DNA of 64,000 bases from Taudactylus pleione. Taxonomy: Eukaryota; Chordata; Amphibia; Anura; Myobatrachidae. Where the stretch lies: NCBI GenBank assembly GCA_031769625.1, contig JAUIMM010000688.1, forward strand, positions 1,922,944 through 1,986,943, read 5' to 3'. This document shows positions 25,601 to 38,400 of the stretch, one piece after another. Within the stretch, counting starts at the first letter, position 1; the number at the start of each line of letters is the position of its first letter. The translations under genes were made by a program, and so were the position numbers. The notes under the pieces were generated by a model. It made no database searches. It had not been told where the DNA came from and saw only the letters and a program-made list of their open reading frames with translations.

Positions 25601-28600
25601 CCCACCTGATGGTCAAAATGGCCCAAAATTTGGTGTGAATGTAGCTCTGAGCTAGTGATTTCCAGCCATAGTGGTCTCATAATTGTAGACAACAAGGATT
25701 GATAACTGCAAGCATTTAAAGCAAATTAAAATCTCCATTGACTTAAAGTGGACCGAAGGAGCCTAGGAACCCTTTTTATGACTGGCTGTTTCTCTGCCAC
25801 CTGATGGTCAAAATGGCCCAAAATTTGGTGTGAATGTAGCTCTGAGCTAGTGCTTTCCAGCCATAGTGGTCTCATAATTGTAGACCACATGGATTGATAA
25901 CTGCAAGCATTTAATGCAAATTAAAATCTCCATTGACTTAAAGTGGACCGAAGGAGCCTAGGAACCCTTTTTTTGACTGGCTGTTTCTCTGCCACCTGAT
26001 GGTCAAAATGGCTCAAAATTTGGGGTGAATGTAGCTCTGAGCTAGTGCTTTCCAGCCATAGTGGTCCCATAATTGTAGACCACATGGATTGATAACTGCA
26101 AGCATTCAAAGAAAATTAAAATCTTCATTGACTTAAAGTGGACCGAAGGAGCCTAGGAACCCTTTTTTTGACTGGCTGTTTCTCTGCAACCTGATGGTCA
26201 AAATGGCCGAAAATTTGGTGTGAATGTAGCTCTGAGCTAGTGCTTTCCAGCCATAGTGGTCTCATAATTGTAGACCACATGGATTGATAACTGCAAGCAT
26301 TTAAAGCAAATAAAAATCTCCATTGACTCAAAGTGGACAGAAGGAGCCTAGGAACCTTTTTTTTTGACTGGCTGTTTCTCTGCCACCTGACGGTCAAAAT
26401 GGCCCAAAATTTGGTGTGAATGTAGCTCTGAACAAGTGGTTTCCAGCCATACTGGTCCCATAATTGTAGACCACATGGATTGATAACTGCAAGCATTTAA
26501 AGAAACTTAAAATCTTCATTGACTTAAAGTGGACCGAAGGAGCCTAGGAACCCTTTTTTTGACTGGCTGTTTCTCTGCAACCTGATGGTCAAAATGGCCG
26601 AAAATTTGGTGTGAATGTAGCTCTGAGCTAGTGCTTTCCAGCCATAGTGGTCTCATAATTGTAGACCACATGGATTGATAACTGCAAGCATTTAAAGCAA
26701 ATAAAAATCTCCATTGACTCAAAGTGGACCGAAGGAGCCTAGGAACCCTTTCTTTGACTGGCTGTTTCTCTGCCACCTGACGGTCAAAATGGCCCAAAAT
26801 TTGGTGTGAATGTAGCTCTGAACAAGTGGTTTCCAGCCATACTGGTCCCATAATTGTAGACCACATGGATTGATAACTGCAAGCATTTAAAGCAAATAAA
26901 AATCTCCATTGACTCAAACTGGACCGAAGGAGCCTAGGAACCCTTTATTGACTGGCTGTTTCTCTGCCACCTGATGGTCAAAATGGCCCAAAATTTGGTG
27001 AGAATGTAGCTCTGAGCTAGTGCTTTCCAGCCATAGTGGTCTCATAATTGTAGACCACATGGATTGATAACTGCAAGCATTTAAAGCAAATTAAAATCTC
27101 CATTGACTTAAAGTGGACCGAAGGAGCCTAGGAACCCTTTTTTTGACTGGCTGCTTCTCTCCCACCTGATGGTCAAAATGGCCCAAAATTTGGTGTGAAT
27201 GTAGCTCTGAGCTAGTGATTTCCAGCCATAGTGGTCTCATAATGGTAGACCACATGGATTGATGACTGCAAGCATTTAAAGCAAATTAAAATCTCCATTG
27301 ACTTAAAGTGGACCGAAGGAGCCTAGGAACCCTTTTTTTGACTGGCTGCTTCTCTCCCACCTGATGGTCAAAATGGCCCAAAATTTGGTGTGAATGTAGC
27401 TCTGAGCTAGTGATTTCCAGCCATAGTGGTCTCATAATTGTAGACAACAAGGATTGATAACTGCAAGCATTTAAAGCAAATTAAAATCTCCATTGACTTA
27501 AAGTGGACCGAAGGAGCCTAGGAACCCTTTTTATGACTGGCTGTTTCTCTGCCACCTGATGGTCAAAATGGCCCAAAATTTGGTGTGAATGTAGCTCTGA
27601 GCTAGTGCTTTCCAGCCATAGTGGTCTCATAATTGTAGACCACATGGATTGATAACTGCAAGCATTTAATGCAAATTAAAATCTCCATTGACTTAAAGTG
27701 GACCGAAGGAGCCTAGGAACCCTTTTTTTGACTGGCTGTTTCTCTGCCACCTGATGGTCAAAATGGCTCAAAATTTGGGGTGAATGTAGCTCTGAGCTAG
27801 TGCTTTCCAGCCATAGTGGTCCCATAATTGTAGACCACATGGATTGATAACTGCAAGCATTCAAAGAAAATTAAAATCTTCATTGACTTAAAGTGGACCG
27901 AAGGAGCCTAGGAACCCTTTTTTTGACTGGCTGTTTCTCTGCAACCTGATGGTCAAAATGGCCGAAAATTTGGTGTGAATGTAGCTCTGAGCTAGTGCTT
28001 TCCAGCCATAGTGGTCTCATAATTGTAGACCACATGGATTGATAACTGCAAGCATTTAAAGCAAATAAAAATCTCCATTGACTCAAAGTGGACAGAAGGA
28101 GCCTAGGAACCTTTTTTTTTGACTGGCTGTTTCTCTGCCACCTGACGGTCAAAATGGCCCAAAATTTGGTGTGAATGTAGCTCTGAACAAGTGGTTTCCA
28201 GCCATACTGGTCCCATAATTGTAGACCACATGGATTGATAACTGCAAGCATTTAAAGAAACTTAAAATCTTCATTGACTTAAAGTGGACCGAAGGAGCCT
28301 AGGAACCCTTTTTTTGACTGGCTGTTTCTCTGCAACCTGATGGTCAAAATGGCCGAAAATTTGGTGTGAATGTAGCTCTGAGCTAGTGCTTTCCAGCCAT
28401 AGTGGTCTCATAATTGTAGACCACATGGATTGATAACTGCAAGCATTTAAAGCAAATAAAAATCTCCATTGACTCAAACTGGACCGAAGGAGCCTAGGAA
28501 CCCTTTATTGACTGGCTGTTTCTCTGCCACCTGATGGTCAAAATGGCCCAAAATTTGGTGAGAATGTAGCTCTGAGCTAGTGCTTTCCAGCCATAGTGGT

Positions 28601-31600
28601 CTCATAATTGTAGACCACATGGATTGATAACTGCAAGCATTTAAAGCAAATTAAAATCTCCATTGACTTAAAGTGGACCGAAGGAGCCTAGGAACCCTTT
28701 TTTTGACTGGCTGCTTCTCTCCCACCTGATGGTCAAAAATGGCCCAAAATTTGGTGTGAATGTAGCTCTGAGCTAGTGATTTCCAGCCATAGTGGTCTCA
28801 TAATGGTAGACCACATGGATTGATGACTGCAAGCATTTAAAGCAAATTAAAATCTCCATTGACTTAAAGTGGACCGAAGGAGCCTAGGACCCTTTTTTTG
28901 ACTGGCTGCTTCTCTCCCACCTGATGGTCAAAATGGCCCAAAATTTGGTGTGAATGTAGCTCTGAGCTAGTGATTTCCAGCCATAGTGGTCTCATAATTG
29001 TAGACAACAAGGATTGATAACTGCAAGCATTTAAAGCAAATTAAAATCTCCATTGACTTAAAGTGGACCGAAGGAGCCTAGGAACCCTTTTTATGACTGG
29101 CTGTTTCTCTGCCACCTGATGGTCAAAATGGCCCAAAATTTGGTGTGAATGTAGCTCTGAGCTAGTGCTTTCCAGCCATAGTGGTCTCATAATTGTAGAC
29201 CACATGGATTGATAACTGCAAGCATTTAATGCAAATTAAAATCTCCATTGACTTAAAGTGGACCGAAGGAGCCTAGGAACCCTTTTTTTGACTGGCTGTT
29301 TCTCTGCCACCTGATGGTCAAAATGGCTCAAAATTTGGGGTGAATGTAGCTCTGAGCTAGTGCTTTCCAGCCATAGTGGTCCCATAATTGTAGACCACAT
29401 GGATTGATAACTGCAAGCATTCAAAGAAAATTAAATCTTCATTGACTTAAAGTGGACCGAAGGAGCCTAGGAACCCTTTTTTGACTGGCTGTTTCTCTGC
29501 AACCTGATGGTCAAAATGGCCGAAAATTTGGTGTGAATGTAGCTCTGAGCTAGTGCTTTCCAGCCATAGTGGTCTCATAATTGTAGACCACATGGATTGA
29601 TAACTGCAAGCATTTAAAGCAAATAAAAATCTCCATTGACTCAAAGTGGACAGAAGGAGCCTAGGAACCTTTTTTTTTGACTGGCTGTTTCTCTGCCACC
29701 TGACGGTCAAAATGGCCCAAAATTTGGTGTGAATGTAGCTCTGAACAAGTGGTTTCCAGCCATACTGGTCCCATAATTGTAGACCACATGGATTGATAAC
29801 TGCAAGCATTTAAAGAAACTTAAATCTTCATTGACTTAAAGTGGACCGAAGGAGCCTAGGAACCCTTTTTTTGACTGGCTGTTTCTCTGCAACCTGATGG
29901 TCAAAATGGCCGAAAATTTGGTGTGAATGTAGCTCTGAGCTAGTGCTTTCCAGCCATAGTGGTCTCATAATTGTAGACCACATGGATTGATAACTGCAAG
30001 CATTTAAAGCAAATAAAAATCTCCATTGACTCAAAGTGGACAGAAGGAGCCTAGGAACCCTTTTTTTGACTGGCTGTTTCTCTGCAACCTGATGGTCAAA
30101 ATGGCCAAAAATTTGGTGTGAATGTAGCTCTGAGCTAGTGCTTTCCAGCCATAGTGGTCTCATAATTGTAGACCACATGGATTGATAACTGCAAGCATTT
30201 AAAGCAAATTAAAATCTCCATTGACTTAAAGTGGACCGAAGGAGCCTAGGAACCCTTTTTTTGACTGGCTGCTTCTCTCCCACCTGATGGTCAAAATGGC
30301 CCAAAATTTGGTGTGAATGTAGCTCTGAGCTAGTGATTTCCAGCCATAGTGGTCTCATAATGGTAGACCACATGGATTGATAACTGCAAGCATTTAAAGC
30401 AAATTAAAATCTCCATTGACTTAAAGTGGACCGAAGGAGCCTAGGAACCCTTTTTTTGACTGGCTGCTTCTCTCCCACCTGATGGTCAAAATGGCCCAAA
30501 ATTTGGTGTGAATGTAGCTCTGAGCTAGTGATTTCCAGCCATAGTGGTCTCATAATTGTAGACAACAAGGATTGATAACTGCAAGCATTTAAAGCAAATT
30601 AAAATCTCCATTGACTTAAAGTGGACCGAAGGAGCCTAGGAACCCTTTTTATGACTGCTGTTTCTCTGCCACCTGATGGTCAAAATGGCCCAAAATTGGT
30701 GTGAATGTAGCTCTGAGCTAGTGCTTTCCAGCCATAGTGGTCTCATAATTGTAGACCACATGGATTGATAACTGCAAGCATTTAATGCAAATTAAAATCT
30801 CCATTGACTTAAAGTGGACCGAAGGAGCCTAGGAACCCTTTTTTTGACTGGCTGTTTCTCTGCCACCTGATGGTCAAAATGGCTCAAAATTTGGTGTGAA
30901 TGTAGCTCTGAGCTAGTGCTTTCCAGCCATAGTGGTCCCATAATTGTAGACCACATGGATTGATAACTGCAAGCATTCAAAGAAAATTAAAATCTTCATT
31001 GACTTAAAGTGGACCGAAGGAGCCTAGGAACCCTTTTTTTGACTGGCTGTTTCTCTGCAACCTGATGGTCAAAATGGCCCAAAATTTGGTGTGAATGTAG
31101 CTCTGAACAAGTGGTTTCCAGCCATACTGGTCCATAATTGTAGACCACATGGATTGATAACTGCAAGCATTTAAAGCAAATAAAAATCTCCATTGACTCA
31201 AACTGGACCGAAGGAGCCTAGGAACCCTTTTTTGACTGGCTGTTTCTCTGCACCTGATGGTCAAAAATGGCCCAAAATTTGGTGAGAATGTAGCTCTGAG
31301 CTAGTGCTTTCCAGCCATAGTGGTCTCATAATTGTAGACCACATGGATTGATAACTGCAAGCATTTAAAGCAAATTAAAATCTCCATTGACTTAAAGTGG
31401 ACCGAAGGAGCCTAGGAACCCTTTTTTTGACTGCTGTTTCTCTGCCACCTGACGGTCAAAATGGCCCAAAATTTGGTGTGAATGTAGCTCTGAACACATG
31501 GTTTCCAGCCATACTGGTCCCATAATTGTAGACCACATGGATTGATAACTGCAAGCATTTAAAGCAAATTAAAATCTCCATTGACTTAAAGTGGACCGAA

Positions 31601-34600
31601 GGAGCCTAGGAACCCTTTTTATGACTGGCTGTTTCTCTGCCACCTGATGGTCAAAATGGCCCAAAATTTGGTGTGAATGTAGCTCTGAGCTAGTGCTTTC
31701 CAGCCATAGTGGTCTCATAATTGTAGACCACATGGATTGATAACTGCAAGCATTTAAAGCAAATTAAAATCTCCATTGACTTAAAGTGGACCGAAGGAGC
31801 CTAGGAACCCTTTTTTTGACTGGCTGTTTCTCTGCCTCCTGATGGTCAAAATGGCTCAAAATTTGGTGTGAATGTAGCTCTGAGCTAGTGCTTTCCAGCC
31901 ATAGTGGTCTCATAATTGTAGACCACATGGATTGATAACTGCAAGCATTTAAAGCAAATAAAAATCTCCATTGACTCAAAGTGGACAGAAGGAGCCTAGG
32001 AACCCTTTCTTTGACTGGCTGTTTCTCTGCCACCTGACGGTCAAAATGGCCCAAAATTTGGTGTGAATGTAGCTCTGAACATGTGGTTTCCAGCCATACT
32101 GGTCCCATAATTGTAGACCACATGGATTGATAACTGCAAGCATTTAAAGCAAATAAAAATCTCCATTGACTCAAACTGGACCGAAGGAGCCTAGGAACCC
32201 TTTTTTGACTGGCTATTTCTCTGCCACCTGATGGTCAAATGGCCCAAAATTTGGTGTGAATGTAGCTCTGAGCTAGTGCTTTCCAGCCATAGTGGTCTCA
32301 TAATTGTAGACCACATGGATTGATAACTGCAAGCATTTAAAGCAAATTAAAATCTCCATTGACTTAAAGTGGACCGAAGGAGCCTAGGAACCCTTTTTTT
32401 GACTGGCTGTTTCTCTGCAACCTGATGGTCAAAATGGCCCAAGATTTGGTGTGAATGTAGCTGTGAACAAGTGCTTTCCAACCACTCTGGTCCCATAATT
32501 GTAGACCACATGGATTGATAACTGCAAGCATTTAAAGCAAATAAAAATCTCCATTGACTTGAAGTGACTGAAGGAGCCTAGGAATCCTTTCTATGACTGG
32601 CTGTTTCTCTGCCCACCTGATGGTCAAAATGGCCCAAAATTTGGTGTGAATGTAGCTCTGAGCTAGTGCTTTCCAGCCATAGTGGTCTCATAATTGTAGA
32701 CCACATGGATTGATAACTGCAAGCATTTAATGCAAATTAAAATCTCCATTGACTTAAAGTGGACCGAAGGAGCCTAGGAACCCTTTTTTTTGACTGGCTG
32801 TTTCTCTGCCACCTGATGGTCAAAATGGCTCAAAATTTGGGGTGAATGTAGCTCTGAGCTAGTGCTTTCCAGCCATAGTGGTCCCATAATTGTAGACCAC
32901 ATGGATTGATAAATGCAAGCATTCAAAGAAAATTAAAATCTTCATTGACTTAAAGTGGACCGAAGGAGCCTAGGAACCCTTTTTTTGACTGGCTGTTTCT
33001 CTGCAACCTGATGGTCAAAATGGCCGAAAATTTGGTGTGAATGTAGCTCTGAGCTAGTGCTTTCCAGCCATAGTGGTCTCATAATTGTAGACCACATGGA
33101 TTGATAACTGCAAGCATTTAAAGCAAATAAAAATCTCCATTGACTCAAAGTGGACAGAAGGAGCCTAGGAACCTTTTTTTTTGACTGGCTGTTTCTCTGC
33201 CACCTGACGGTCAAAATGGCCCAAAATTTGGTGTGAATGTAGCTCTGAACAAGTGGTTTCCAGCCATACTGGTCCCATAATTGTAGACCCACATGGATTG
33301 ATAACTGCAAGCATTTAAAGAAAATAAAAATCTTCATTGACTTAAAGTGGACCGAAGGAGCCTAGGAACCCTTTTTTTGACTGGCTGTTTCTCTGCAACC
33401 TGATGGTCAAAATGGCCGAAAATTTGGTGTGAATGTAGCTCTGAGCTAGTGCTTTCCAGCCATAGTGGTCTCATAATTGTAGACCACATGGATTGATAAC
33501 TGCAAGCATTTAAAGCAAATAAAAATCTCCATTGACTCAAAGTGGACAGAAGGAGCCTAGGAACCCCTTTTTTTGACTGGCTGTTTCTCTGCAACCTGAT
33601 GGTCAAAATGGCCAAAAATTTGGTGTGAATGTAGCTCTGAGCTAGTGCTTTCCAGCCATAGTGGTCTCATAATGGTAGACCACATGGATTGATAACTGCA
33701 AGCATTTAAAGCAAATTAAAATCTCCATTGACTTAAAGTGGACCGAAGGAGCCTAGGAACCCTTTTTTTGACTGGCTGCTTCTCTCCCACCTGATGGTCA
33801 AAATGGCCCAAAATTTGGTGTGAATGTAGCTCTGAGCTAGTGATTTCCAGCCATAGTGGTCTCATAATTGTAGACAACAAGGATTGATAACTGCAAGCAT
33901 TTAAAGCAAATTAAAATCTCCATTGACTTAAAGTGGACCGAAGGAGCCTAGGAACCCTTTTTATGACTGGCTGTTTCTCTGCCACCTGATGGTCAAAATG
34001 GCCCAAAATTTGGTGTGAATGTAGCTCTGAGCTAGTGCTTTCCAGCCATAGTGGTCTCATAATTGTAGACCACATGGATTGATAACTGCAAGCATTTAAT
34101 GCAAATTAAAATCTCCATTGACTTAAAGTGGACCGAAGGAGCCTAGGAACCCTTTTTTTGACTGGCTGTTTCTCTGCCACCTGATGGTCAAAATGGGCTC
34201 AAAATTTGGTGTGAATGTAGCTCTGAGCTAGTGCTTTCCAGCATAGTGGTCCCATAATTGTAGACCACATGGATTGATAACTGCAAGCATTCAAAGAAAA
34301 TTAAAATCTTCATTGACTTAAAGTGGACCGAAGGAGCCTAGGAACCCTTTTTTTGACTGGTTGTTTCTCTGCAACCTGATGGTCAAAATGGCCCAAAATT
34401 TGGTGTGAATGTAGCTCTGAACAAGTGGTTTCCAGCCATACTGGTCCCATAATTGTAGACCACATGGATTGATAACTGCAAGCATTTAAAGCAAATAAAA
34501 ATCTCCATTGACTCAAACTGGACCGAAGGAGCCTAGGAACCCTTTTTGACTGGCTGTTTCTCTGCCACCTGATGGTCAAAATGGCCCAAAATTTGGTGAG

Positions 34601-35470
34601 AATGTAGCTCTGAGCTAGTGCTTTCCAGCCATAGTGGTCTCATAATTGTAGACCACATGGATTGATAACTGCAAGCATTTAAAGCAAATTAAAATCTCCA
34701 TTGACTTAAAGTGGACCGAAGGAGCCTAGGAACCCTTTTTTGACTGGCTGTTTCTCTGCAAACCTGATGGTCAAAATGGCCCAAAATTTGGTGTGAATGT
34801 AGCTGTGAACAAGTGTTTTCCAACCACTCTGGTCCCATAATTGTAGACCACATGGATTGATAACTGCAAGCATTTAAAGCAAATAAAAATCTCCATTGAC
34901 TTGAAGTGGACTGAAGGAGCCTAGGAATCCTTTCTTTGACTGGCTGTTTCTCTGCCACCTGACGGTCAAAATGGCCCAAAATTTGGTGTGAATGTAGCTC
35001 TGAACACATGGTTTCCAGCCATACTGGTCCCATAATTGTAGACCACATGGATTGATAACTGCAAGCATTTAAAGCAAATTAAAATCTCCATTGACTTAAA
35101 GTGGACCGAAGGAGCCTAGGAACCCTTTTTATGACTGGCTGTTTCTCTGCCACCTGATGGTCAAAATGGCCCAAAATTTGGTGTGAATGTAGCTCTGAGC
35201 TAGTGCTTTCCAGCCATAGTGGTCTCATAATTGTAGACCACATGGATTGATAACTGCAAGCATTTAAAGCAAATTAAAATCTCCATTGACTTAAAGTGGA
35301 CCGAAGGAGCCTAGGAACCCTTTTTTTGACTGGCTGTTTCTCTGCCACCTGATGGTCAAAATGGCTCAAAATTTGGTGTGAATGTAGCTCTGAGCTAGTG
35401 CTTTCCAGCCATAGTGGTCTCATAATTGTAGACCACATGGATTGATAACTGCAAGCATTTAAAGCAAATA
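22621..35470. repeat. Satellite domain with variable-length higher-order repeats and many single-base indels
   Basis: The 'catttaatgc' marker recurs near 23185, 24741, 25911, 27665, 29225, 30781, 32727 and 34095. The spacings correspond to roughly 8, 6, 9, 8, 8, 10 and 7 monomers, so the same unit has gained and lost whole monomers repeatedly. Unlike the rest of the window, this stretch carries many isolated one-base gains and losses, for example 'ggttgtg' near 22907, 'gactgctg' near 30655 and 31433, 'caaaattggt' near 30693, 'tgtagacccac' near 33289 and 'ccagcatagtgg' near 34240. The indels break the minus-strand frames. No gene or unique DNA was seen. Confidence 0.85.
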
Positions 35471-38400
35471 AAATCTCCATTGACTCAAAGTGGACAGAAG
35501 GAGCCTAGGAACCCTTTCTTTGACTGGCTGTTTCTCTGCCACCTGACGGTCAAAATGGCCCAAAATTTGGTGTGAATGTAGCTCTGAACATGTGGTTTCC
35601 AGCCATACTGGTCCCATAATTGTAGACCACATGGATTGATAACTGCAAGCATTTAAAGCAAATAAAAATCTCCATTGACTCAAACTGGACCGAAGGAGCC
35701 TAGGAACCCTTTTTTGACTGGCTATTTCTCTGCCACCTGATGGTCAAAATGGCCCAAAATTTGGTGTGAATGTAGCTCTGAGCTAGTGCTTTCCAGCCAT
35801 AGTGGTCTCATAATTGTAGACCACATGGATTGATAACTGCAAGCATTTAAAGCAAATTAAAATCTCCATTGACTTAAAGTGGACCGAAGGAGCCTAGGAA
35901 CCCTTTTTTTGACTGGCTGTTTCTCTGCAACCTGATGGTCAAAATGGCCCAAGATTTGGTGTGAATGTAGCTGTGAACAAGTGCTTTCCAACCACTCTGG
36001 TCCCATAATTGTAGACCACATGGATTGATAACTGCAAGCATTTAAAGCAAATAAAAATCTCCATTGACTTGAAGTGGACTGAAGGAGCCTAGGAATCCTT
36101 TCTATGACTGGCTGTTTCTCTGCCACCTGACGGTCAAAATGGCCCAAAATTTGGTGTGAATGTAGCTCTGAACACGTGGTTTCCAGCCATACTGGTCCCA
36201 TAATTGTAGACCACATGGATTGATAACTGCAAGCATTTAAAGCAAATTAAAATCTCCATTGACTTAAAGTGGACCGAAGGAGCCTAGGAACCCTTTTTAT
36301 GACTGGCTGTTTCTCTGCCACCTGATGGTCAAAATGGCCCAAAATTTGGTGTGAATGTAGCTCTGAGCTAGTGCTTTCCAGCCATAGTGGTCTCATAATT
36401 GTAGACCACATGGATTGATAACTGCAAGCATTTAAAGCAAATTAAAATCTCCATTGACTTAAAGTGGACCGAAGGAGCCTAGGAACCCTTTTTTTGACTG
36501 GCTGTTTCTCTGCCACCTGATGGTCAAAATGGCTCAAAATTTGGTGTGAATGTAGCTCTAAGCTAGTGCTTTCCAGCCATAGTGGTCTCATAATTGTAGA
36601 CCACATGGATTGATAACTGCAAGCATTTAAAGCAAATAAAAATCTCCATTGACTCAAAGTGGACAGAAGGAGCCTAGGAACCCTTTCTTTGACTGGCTGT
36701 TTCTCTGCCACCTGACGGTCAAAATGGCCCAAAATTTGGTGTGAATGTAGCTCTGAACAAGTGGTTTCCAGCCATACTGGTCCCATAATTGTAGACCACA
36801 TGGATTGATAACTGCAAGCATTTAAAGCAAATAAAAATCTCCATTGACTCAAACTGGACCGAAGGAGCCTAGGAACCCTTTTTTGACTGGCTGTTTCTCT
36901 GCCACCTGATGGTCAAAATGGCCCAAAATTTGGTGTGAATGTAGCTCTGAGCTAGTGCTTTCCAGCCATAGTGGTCTCATAATTGTAGACCACATGGATT
37001 GATAACTGCAAGCATTTAAAGCAAATTAAAATCTCCATTGACTTAAAGTGGACCGAAGGAGCCTAGGAACCCTTTTTTTGACTGGCTGTTTCTCTGCAAC
37101 CTGATGGTCAAAATGGCCCAAAATTTGGTGTGAATGTAGCTGTGAACAAGTGCTTTCCAACCACTCTGGTCCCATAATTGTAGACCACATGGATTGATAA
37201 CTGCAAGCATTTAAAGCAAATAAAAATCTCCATTGACTTGAAGTGGACTGAAGGAGCCTAGGAATCCTTTCTTTGACTGGCTGTTTCTCTGCCACCTGAC
37301 GGTCAAAATGGCCCAAAATTTGGTGTGAATGTAGCTGTGAACACGTGGTTTCCAGCCATACTGGTCCCATAATTGTAGACCACATGGATTGATAACTGCA
37401 AGCATTTAAAGCAAATAAAAATCTCCATTGACTCAAAGTGGACCAATGGAGCCTAGGAACCCTTTCTTTGACTGGCTGTTTCTCTGCCACCTGACGGTCA
37501 AAATGGCCCAAAATTTGGTGTGAATGTAGCTCTGAGCTAGTGATTTCCAGCCATAGTGGTCTCATATTTGTAGACAACAAGGATTGATAACTGCAAGCAT
37601 TTAAAGCAAATTAAAATCTCCATTGACTTAAAGTGGACCGAAGGAGCCTAGGAACCCTTTTTATGACTGGCTGTTTCTCTGCCACCTGATGGTCAAAATG
37701 GCCCAAAATTTGGTGTGAATGTAGCTCTGAGCTAGTGCTTTCCAGCCATAGTGGTCTCATAATTGTAGACCACATGGATTGATAACTGCAAGCATTTAAA
37801 GCAAATTAAAATCTCCATTGACTTAAAGTGGACCGAAGGAGCCTAGGAACCCTTTTTTTGACTGGCTGTTTCTCTGCCACCTGATGGTCAAAATGGCTCA
37901 AAATTTGGTGTGAATGTAGCTCTGAGCTAGTGCTTTCCAGCCATAGTGGTCCCATAATTGTAGACCACATGGATTGATAACTGCAAGCATTTAAAGAAAC
38001 TTAAAATCTTCATTGACTTAAAGTGGACCGAAGGAGCCTAGGAACCCTTTTTTTGACTGGCTGTTTCTCTGCAACCTGATGGTCAAAATGGCCGAAAATT
38101 TGGTGTGAATGTAGCTCTGAGCTAGTGCTTTCCAGCCATAGTGGTCTCATAATTGTAGACCACATGGATTGATAACTGCAAGCATTTAAAGCAAATAAAA
38201 ATCTCCATTGACTCAAAGTGGACAGAAGGAGCCTAGGAACCCTTTCTTTGACTGGCTGTTTCTCTGCCACCTGACGGTCAAAATGGCCCAAAATTTGGTG
38301 TGAATGTAGCTCTGAACACGTGGTTTCCAGCCATACTGGTCCCATAATTGTAGACCACATGGATTGATAACTGCAAGCATTTAAAGCAAATTAAAATCTC

